7,519 nt of DNA from Chryseobacterium gleum (GTDB taxonomy: Bacteria; Bacteroidota; Bacteroidia; UBA10329), in NCBI GenBank assembly GCA_945874195.1, contig CAMCFW010000093.1:1-7519 (forward strand), written 5' to 3'. Below, one piece after another: positions 1-4,845 of the stretch (within the stretch, counting starts at the first letter, position 1; each line of letters begins with the position of its first letter). Below the pieces are notes generated by a model. That model was not told where the DNA came from. It saw only the letters and a program-made list of their open reading frames with translations, and did not search any database. Made by a program: the position numbers and the translations under genes.

Positions 1-696
1 CATTACGTTGAAAGTGAGACTGTTTTTCATCCTTTGGTTTGCTTCAACGCAGTTCCAGGTGACACTTGGTATCCGCTCGACACAGCGATTGGAGACGCTA
101 CCTGTTCTAACAGTCCGATGGAAGTGACCGATACGTTTTCAGTATATCACAACGGACAAGCATTTCGTGGAGTGACTGTACAGACTGAAGTTGACGGATA
201 CATATGGTGGGGAGGTTCTTTTAACGAACGAACGTTTATGGATACTGCGACCTATTCAAATGGTAATCCTTATTTCGGATACAATCCGTTTCCGCAATAC
301 AATGGATGCAGCGGTGTAGTTGATTGGTTCTTTTATTCTCTCTTGTGCTACTCAGATACAGAACTTGATATAGTCGTTAACAACATCAGTTCGATAGAAG
401 GACATCAAAATTGCGACTATCCTTGGAACGAAGTATCGGTTCACGGACTTGACTCCGTTGAAAACCTGCTTTTTTATCCCAATCCGACAAGTAACCGAAT
501 TCAAATAGACCTTGGTTCTACAATCGGAACAATCACAATAAACGCATACAACGCTTTGGGAGAATTGGTTAGCATAGAAACGCGGAATTCACAGGGACGT
601 ATCGACTACATTTTACCAGACCCAATAGGCATTTATCTACTTCAGTTGGTCCATACGGACGGAAATGTCACTAACCTGAAGGTGGTGAAAGAATAA
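1..696 (+). CDS. T9SS-exported protein of unknown function, C-terminal part (5' end outside window)
   Basis: The frame is open from base 1 to the TAA at 694-696, so 231 codons are visible and the true start lies upstream; the TTG at 34 is only an internal leucine codon. From about base 451 to the end the product is a type A T9SS sorting domain: it opens with LLFYPNPTSNRIQIDL, continues with NALGELVSIE and GIYLLQLVHTDG, and ends in a lysine-rich KVVKE tail. That domain normally directs Sec-exported proteins through the outer membrane and is then removed. The upstream part (bases 1-450) is rich in aromatic residues, glycine and asparagine, with several cysteines (for example NGCSG and SLLCYSD), which fits an extracellular fold, but I do not recognise the family. 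Hand counts of 60-base lines give about 35-43% GC for most of the gene, against 50-62% in the next gene's catalytic region, hinting at separate ancestry. Export is well supported; function is unknown. Confidence 0.85.
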   Translation, partial: HYVESETVFHPLVCFNAVPGDTWYPLDTAIGDATCSNSPMEVTDTFSVYHNGQAFRGVTVQTEVDGYIWWGGSFNERTFMDTATYSNGNPYFGYNPFPQYNGCSGVVDWFFYSLLCYSDTELDIVVNNISSIEGHQNCDYPWNEVSVHGLDSVENLLFYPNPTSNRIQIDLGSTIGTITINAYNALGELVSIETRNSQGRIDYILPDPIGIYLLQLVHTDGNVTNLKVVKE

Positions 697-740
697 AAAA
701 CGTTTGCCAACACCAGCCATGAAAAATAGGGTCTCCGCTA

Positions 741-771
741 GCGCGCGTTTAGCTTTTCGCGCAACGCGTGC
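741..771. other. GC-rich imperfect hairpin in the intergenic block
   Basis: GCGCGCGTT at 741-749 pairs with AACGCGTGC at 763-771: nine pairs, one of them G-U, enclosing a 13-base loop. A competing shorter stem, GCGCG (743-747) with CGCGC (758-762), uses the same left arm. No T-run follows on the plus strand, so it does not look like an intrinsic terminator of the upstream gene. It could be the core of a repeat element or simply an RNA structure in the transcript tail. Confidence 0.45.
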
Positions 772-841
772 CCATGATAGTTTCAGCACAAAAACCCAGA
801 AGGAACTGAGCCACCTTCCAGAAGCGTGAACAGAGATCTTG

Positions 842-875
842 TTTTTGTAGGCGGAAAGCACAAACCCTAATTTCG
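842..875 (+). promoter_or_regulatory. Weak candidate promoter for the M43 protease gene
   Basis: A TTTTTG (842-847) and a TAATTTCG (868-875, one mismatch to the Bacteroidota -7 consensus TAnnTTTG) are separated by 20 bases, which fits the -33/-7 spacing. The -7 element ends only 5 bases before the ATG, so transcripts would be almost leaderless. That makes this call doubtful. Confidence 0.2.
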
Positions 876-880
876 CCATC

Positions 881-2962
881 ATGAAACACCTTCTACCCCT
901 ATTCTTCCTCCTCTCCTTTTCTGCACAGGCGCAACAACTCCTCCACTGCGGAGCCGATGAAATGCGCATCCGAACCCTCAAGGAAAACCCTAAAGTGGCC
1001 AAGGCGGTGATTGAACGCGATGCCGAATTGGAACGCTTCACACGTGAATTCCGATCCTCGGACAACCACCGTGGAGGCGACCCTTACATCATACCTGTGG
1101 TGTTCCATGTGATCCACGAATACGGCAACGAGAACATTTCGCGCGAACAGATGCTTGATGGGCTTCGTATTCTGAATGAGACCTTCCGAAAGACACGTGA
1201 GGACACGGCTGATATACATGCCGATTTCAAACCCATCCATGCCGATTGCGGCATTGAGTTCCGCCTTGCCACCAAGGACCCCGAAGGCAATTGCCACAGC
1301 GGCATCAACCGCATTGCTTCAGACCTGACCAACAGTGGCGACCACCGCGTGAAGGGTCTTGTCCATTGGGATCCAAGCATGTACCTCAACGTTTACATCG
1401 TTTCCAATGCGGCCAGCTTGGCCGGTCATGCGGTGTGGCCTGCCGATGCGGACACCATCCCGGAATGGGACGGCATCGTCATTGCCCACAGCTATGTCGG
1501 CACCATCGGCACATCGAGCCTGACGCAGAGCGTGGTTTTTGCCCACGAATGCGGTCATTACCTGAACCTCCACCACATTTGGAGCGGCAATAACGTTCCC
1601 AACTTCTATTACCTGCCGGTGGGCCAGCAGTCCAATTGTGGCGGAACAGATCTGGTGGACGACACACCGACCACCATTGGGTGGAGCGTCTGCAACCTGA
1701 ATGCGGCCTCGTGCGGAAACGTGCGCGACAACGTTCAGAACGCCATGGATTATACCTACTGCAATATCATGTTCACCGAAGGGCAGAAAGAGCGGATGCA
1801 TGCCTGCCTGAACTCGCCCATTGCGAATAGGAACAACCTTTGGACGCCTGAGAACCTCCTTGCAACGGGCGTTCTTCCCGAACCCGTGCCTTTGTGTGAG
1901 GCCGATTTTGTGGCCAATAACACACTTATCTGCAACCCGAGCGGTGAAGCGGTCACGTTCACAAACACTTCCTACCACGGAGAAGTTGATTCTGTTTATT
2001 GGGAATTTCCCGGTGGAGACACCCCTTTTTCGGTGATGGCATCGCCAACGGTGGTCTACGACCAATCTGGAATTTATGACGTTTCGCTCACGGTCTATTC
2101 CAATGGTCAATCCGCTCACATCACCAAAGAAAACTACATCACCTTTTTGCCCGATTCTTCGTGGTCAACGCCATTCTGGGATTGGTTCGAAGGCGCCCCG
2201 TCATTCGATGGTCCAAAGTGGTTCTCCAATTCGCTGGACCAACAGAACGAATGGCAACTGACCGATGTGGCCGCGCATTCGGGCGCGTGGTCGGCCATGG
2301 TCGACAATTGGGAAGACGCGACAATGACCGTGGATGAACTGTATGGACCGGCCTTCGACCTTTCGGACGCCACGGTGATGAAGATCGCTTTCAAGTATGC
2401 ATTTGCCCAGCAGAGCGAAGAAACCAATGGCTCGAAACTGCTTCTTCAGATAAGCAGGAACTGTGAAACCAATTGGACCACGCGGCTAAGCCTTGCTGGA
2501 AACGCCTTACAAACTTCCGATGCACAGCAAGAGCCATTCGTTCCCGGTGCCGACCAGTGGCAACAGGAAGCGGTGAATATTCCTGCTACCCATCTGGTTG
2601 ACGGGTTCCGTTTCCGGTTCGTTTTCACTTCTAGCGGTAACGACCGATTGTTTCTTGACGATGTGAACGTGGATCTGGAGGCTGGAATCTCTGAATTAGA
2701 GACAAGAATCGTGGGTCTGAATGTTCTTCCCAACCCAACTGAAGGTCAGGTTTTCATCCATTTCGAAATCAAGAGAGCAATGAAACTTAACATGAAAGTA
2801 GTTGACGCATTCGGCCGAACGGTACACAGCTCGAATTCGAAGAATTACGGTATTGGCGCTTTTTCAGAACAACTGGACCTAAGTTTTTTAGGCGCTGGCC
2901 TCTTCATTTTGAAAGTCGAATCCGAAACTGACCATCTCACCAGAAGTTTCATCATCTTTTAA
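881..2962 (+). CDS. M43 (pappalysin/cytophagalysin-like) zinc metalloprotease with PKD-like, jelly-roll-like and T9SS sorting domains
   Basis: Secreted zinc endopeptidase of 693 residues. The ATG at 881 is chosen because it gives a clean signal peptide, MKHLLPLFFLLSFSAQA, cleaved near residue 17. A short propeptide-like segment follows with Cys23 in LHCGADEM. The catalytic domain spans about residues 65-325: VVFAHECGHYLNLHHIW supplies zinc ligands His222, His226 and His232 and catalytic Glu223, and NAMDY (287-291) is the Met-turn. C253GGTDLVDDTP and Cys271, Cys278 and Cys294 resemble the family's calcium/disulfide region. Residues 338-424 look like a PKD domain (YWEFPGG, then GIYDVSLTVYSNG). 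Residues 430-600 look like a MAM/concanavalin-type jelly roll ending FLDDVNVD. Residues 603-693 are a type A sorting domain (LPNPTEGQVFIHF). The last residues are SFIIF, without the usual basic end. The natural substrate cannot be read from the sequence. Another secreted metalloprotease family is unlikely given the Met-turn context. Confidence 0.93.
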   Translation: MKHLLPLFFLLSFSAQAQQLLHCGADEMRIRTLKENPKVAKAVIERDAELERFTREFRSSDNHRGGDPYIIPVVFHVIHEYGNENISREQMLDGLRILNETFRKTREDTADIHADFKPIHADCGIEFRLATKDPEGNCHSGINRIASDLTNSGDHRVKGLVHWDPSMYLNVYIVSNAASLAGHAVWPADADTIPEWDGIVIAHSYVGTIGTSSLTQSVVFAHECGHYLNLHHIWSGNNVPNFYYLPVGQQSNCGGTDLVDDTPTTIGWSVCNLNAASCGNVRDNVQNAMDYTYCNIMFTEGQKERMHACLNSPIANRNNLWTPENLLATGVLPEPVPLCEADFVANNTLICNPSGEAVTFTNTSYHGEVDSVYWEFPGGDTPFSVMASPTVVYDQSGIYDVSLTVYSNGQSAHITKENYITFLPDSSWSTPFWDWFEGAPSFDGPKWFSNSLDQQNEWQLTDVAAHSGAWSAMVDNWEDATMTVDELYGPAFDLSDATVMKIAFKYAFAQQSEETNGSKLLLQISRNCETNWTTRLSLAGNALQTSDAQQEPFVPGADQWQQEAVNIPATHLVDGFRFRFVFTSSGNDRLFLDDVNVDLEAGISELETRIVGLNVLPNPTEGQVFIHFEIKRAMKLNMKVVDAFGRTVHSSNSKNYGIGAFSEQLDLSFLGAGLFILKVESETDHLTRSFIIF

Positions 2963-2985
2963 CACCACAGCTCGCGATGGCTGCT

Positions 2986-2993
2986 TATTTTTG
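2986..2993 (+). promoter_or_regulatory. Candidate -7 element for the first LTD gene
   Basis: TATTTTTG matches the Bacteroidota -7 consensus TAnnTTTG exactly and ends 17 bases before the ATG at 3011, with an A-rich leader (AAAGAAAAACAC) of the type that replaces Shine-Dalgarno sequences in this phylum. No TTG is found at the expected -33 distance, so the promoter may be weak, or the gene may be read through from the protease 48 bases upstream. Confidence 0.35.
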
Positions 2994-3010
2994 AAGTCAA
3001 AGAAAAACAC

Positions 3011-3862
3011 ATGAAAAACTTTACACTTAGCATTTCAATTCTAATGGTGGTCTTGGCCTTTGGGTCGAGAACGATGGCACAACCAGGGCCGGGCGGTCCG
3101 GCACCCATGATCACCGAGATCATGTACAATCCGCCCGAGGCGAACAACGACACCTTGGAGTTTTTGGAGATCCACAATCCTAGCGTTTCTGCCATCATCA
3201 ACATGGGAGGATACTATTTCTCTTCAGGCATCGAATACACATTCCCAGCAGGGTTTGTGCTTGGCGCTGGAGAATATGTCATCATTTCGGGCGATTCGGT
3301 CATTTTCGAGGATTGGTATGGCCTACCTACATTTGAATGGACCGGAGGAACAGCCTTGAGCAATGATGGTGAAGGAATTACGCTGCGTACAGCCGCTGGT
3401 GCCGTTGCCGATACGGTTTTCTTTGATGACACCAATGCTTGGGCTGATGCAGATGGAACAGGTTATAGCCTTGTGCTTTGTAACACGGGTGTAGACAATA
3501 ATCTGCCCGCAAGCTGGACTCTTTCTGAAAACCCGACCGGAATTTTCGTTGCCGGACTACAGATATATGCTGATCCAGGAACGTCATCCACCTGCACCGC
3601 TACCGGAATTGACAATGATAATGTGATCACCACGTTGATCTATCCGAATCCGACAGAAGGCCGCTTCAGCATGAACTTTGCCCCGTTGCAGGAGGCCGCT
3701 GGTTTAACGGTACACAACAACTTGGGTCAATTGGTTCATACACAGACCCTGAGCGCTGGTAGCACGAACGCGATCATTGACCTCGAATTGAAAGCAGGTC
3801 ACTACATCGTTTCACTCGAAACGGTCGATTCTACCGAGCGTCATTCGCTAATGGTCAGATAA
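3011..3862 (+). CDS. Lamin-tail-domain (LTD) surface protein with T9SS type A sorting domain, copy 1
   Basis: Exported protein of 283 residues, complete. The signal peptide runs to about residue 23 (…FGSRTMA, then QPGPGGP). Residues 33-155 form a lamin-tail domain, an immunoglobulin-like beta fold used in bacteria in secreted proteins for binding or attachment; diagnostic stretches are ITEIMYNPPE, LEFLEIHNPS, GIEYTFPAG and LSNDGEGITL. A linker follows, starting at SLVLCN (Cys157) and ending near Cys195. Residues 207-283 are a type A sorting domain (LIYPNPTEGRFSMNF, LGQLVHTQTLSAG, GHYIVSLE, ending SLMVR). No catalytic motif is present, so a structural or adhesive surface role is the best inference. 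The gene lies 48 bases after the protease and is followed by a strong terminator, so it may be the last gene of a transcript that includes the protease. Gene 3947-4801 is its paralogue. Confidence 0.9.
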   Translation: MKNFTLSISILMVVLAFGSRTMAQPGPGGPAPMITEIMYNPPEANNDTLEFLEIHNPSVSAIINMGGYYFSSGIEYTFPAGFVLGAGEYVIISGDSVIFEDWYGLPTFEWTGGTALSNDGEGITLRTAAGAVADTVFFDDTNAWADADGTGYSLVLCNTGVDNNLPASWTLSENPTGIFVAGLQIYADPGTSSTCTATGIDNDNVITTLIYPNPTEGRFSMNFAPLQEAAGLTVHNNLGQLVHTQTLSAGSTNAIIDLELKAGHYIVSLETVDSTERHSLMVR

Positions 3863-3883
3863 GGAGACCAGTTCACATCATCC

Positions 3884-3921
3884 GAAAGGGCGTTCCAAAA
3901 ATTGGGGCGCCCTTTCTATTT
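3884..3921 (+). terminator. Strong rho-independent terminator after LTD copy 1
   Basis: GAAAGGGCG (3884-3892) is a perfect inverted match to CGCCCTTTC (3908-3916). The stem continues inward with two G-U pairs, two C-G pairs and two A-T pairs (3893-3898 with 3902-3907), giving 15 pairs around a 3-base loop, and is followed by T-rich TATTT. It sits 21 bases after the stop at 3862 and separates the two LTD genes into different transcripts. Confidence 0.85.
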
Positions 3922-3946
3922 ATAGCAATTAGCTTAATTTTATTCC

Positions 3947-4801
3947 ATGAGGCGCTCGCTTTTAATTTTTGGATCGATCATGTTGATTCCGACATTGATC
4001 TGGGCACAACCCGTACCTCCTGGCGCACCGGCTGTGGTCATTACCGAGATCATGTATCATGCCCCGAATTCGGGTACGGATAATTTGGATTTCATTGAGT
4101 TGAGAAATCCGAGCGAATTGAACGAACGGAGCTTGAACGGTGTTCATTTCACCGATGGAATTGAGTTCACATTCCCAGATGGCATTCTGCTGCCACCGCA
4201 TGGTTTCGCGCTGGTCGCCAAAGATTCGCTGGCATTCGAAAACTTCTTCGGCATCCCTGCATTTCAATGGGTCAGTGGCTCGCTTCCCGACCTGGAAGGG
4301 ACGATCGTGCTGAAAAGCTTTGTCAACCAGACCGTAGACTCGGTAAGTTACGACACCAACCTCCTTTGGCCACAGCAGGCGGCTGGAAATGGTGCATCCA
4401 TCGTACTCTGCAACGATACGCTGGAAAACGCAGGGCCGACCAATTGGACCGCAGCCGCAACCAGCACAGGATTGCAGGTCGATGGCATTCCCATCTTCGC
4501 CAACCCAAATGCCGATTGTTCGGAAACCAATTCGGTTTTGAACCAAGAAAAAGAAGAATTGAGCATCTATCCGAATCCGTGCGATGGGCATTTCTCGCTC
4601 AGGCTTCCTTCCTTGTTTCAGACCCAAGCGGTGCATCTCACCATCATGGATCCGAATGGCCGGACAGTTTTTTCGAGTAGTCTCTCGTCCTATGGTTCAG
4701 ATCAAGAGCAGTTGTCCATCGGCCTTGCCAACGGCATGTATGTGCTTACCGTTTCGGATGGGCATGACGCTGTGCGCGAAAGGCTTGTGGTTGTCAGATA
4801 G
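3947..4801 (+). CDS. Lamin-tail-domain (LTD) surface protein with T9SS type A sorting domain, copy 2
   Basis: Exported protein of 284 residues, complete, and a diverged tandem copy of the preceding gene: a hand alignment without gaps of residues 37-111 with 39-113 of copy 1 gives 28 identities in 75. The signal peptide MRRSLLIFGS…LIWA ends near residue 20. The lamin-tail domain covers about residues 31-153 (VITEIMYHAP, LDFIELRNPS, GIEFTFPDG). The linker again starts at SIVLCN (Cys155) and ends near Cys191. The sorting domain occupies about 204-284 (LSIYPNPCDGHFSLRL, GMYVLTVSDG, ending RLVVVR); a cysteine stands where the YPNP motif is usually followed by Thr, Ser or Ala. There is no catalytic signature. 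The gene starts 31 bases after the terminator stem, in an AT-rich leader with TAATTTTA just before the ATG but no clear promoter, so it probably has its own transcription start. Confidence 0.9.
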   Translation: MRRSLLIFGSIMLIPTLIWAQPVPPGAPAVVITEIMYHAPNSGTDNLDFIELRNPSELNERSLNGVHFTDGIEFTFPDGILLPPHGFALVAKDSLAFENFFGIPAFQWVSGSLPDLEGTIVLKSFVNQTVDSVSYDTNLLWPQQAAGNGASIVLCNDTLENAGPTNWTAAATSTGLQVDGIPIFANPNADCSETNSVLNQEKEELSIYPNPCDGHFSLRLPSLFQTQAVHLTIMDPNGRTVFSSSLSSYGSDQEQLSIGLANGMYVLTVSDGHDAVRERLVVVR

Positions 4802-4824
4802 ACCTCGGTGAACGCTTACCTTTG
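4791..4824 (+). promoter_or_regulatory. Candidate promoter for the sensor gene
   Basis: TACCTTTG (4817-4824) is an exact match to the Bacteroidota -7 consensus TAnnTTTG, followed by AGC. A TTG at 4791-4793 lies 23 bases upstream as a possible -33 element, at the long end of allowed spacing. Transcription would begin near 4830, leaving a leader of about 15 bases before the GTG at 4846. The -33 part overlaps the end of the LTD gene. Confidence 0.5.
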
Positions 4825-4845
4825 AGCTGTGAGCCCTTCCGTCCC

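Larger units (their letters stand above)
697..880. repeat. Non-coding intergenic stretch, candidate dispersed repeat element
   Basis: This 184-base gap holds no convincing gene. It begins directly after the upstream stop with AAAAACGTTTGCCAACACC, contains a GC-rich hairpin at 741-771, a short inverted repeat GAAGG (799-803) / CCTTC (814-818) and a direct repeat CCAGAAG (796-802 and 818-824), and runs up to the next ATG. Intergenic blocks that open with a GTTTGCCAAC-like palindrome and contain GCGCG-rich stems look familiar to me from Bacteroidota genomes, but that is recollection and not a search result. The minus strand is open right through the block, but the frame also overlaps the start of the downstream gene and has no family signature, so I do not call it a gene. 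Being a repeat is an inference; the hairpin is visible. Confidence 0.35.

Noticed and set aside
34..36. TTG at 34 as the start of the first gene
   Set aside because: The frame is open upstream to base 1, no signal peptide follows this codon, and a T9SS cargo needs one, so the real start is outside the window.
701..771. Integron attC-like site in the intergenic block
   Set aside because: GTTTGCCAAC and the hairpin suggested it, but neither a GTTRRRY nor an RYYYAAC core matches, and no integrase or cassette array is visible.
1319..2119. Long minus-strand open frame (266 codons) opposite the protease gene
   Set aside because: It lies entirely within the well-supported M43 gene and shows no family motif; it is a shadow of GC-rich coding sequence.
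2968..2993. Intrinsic terminator after the protease gene
   Set aside because: CAGC (2968-2971) and GCTG (2980-2983) form only a four-pair stem with an eight-base loop before CTTATTTTT, too weak to call; the T-run is better read as the -7 element TATTTTTG.
3962..4636. Minus-strand open frame of 224 codons opposite LTD copy 2
   Set aside because: The plus-strand protein has a signal peptide, LTD and sorting domain; the antisense product has no recognisable domain.
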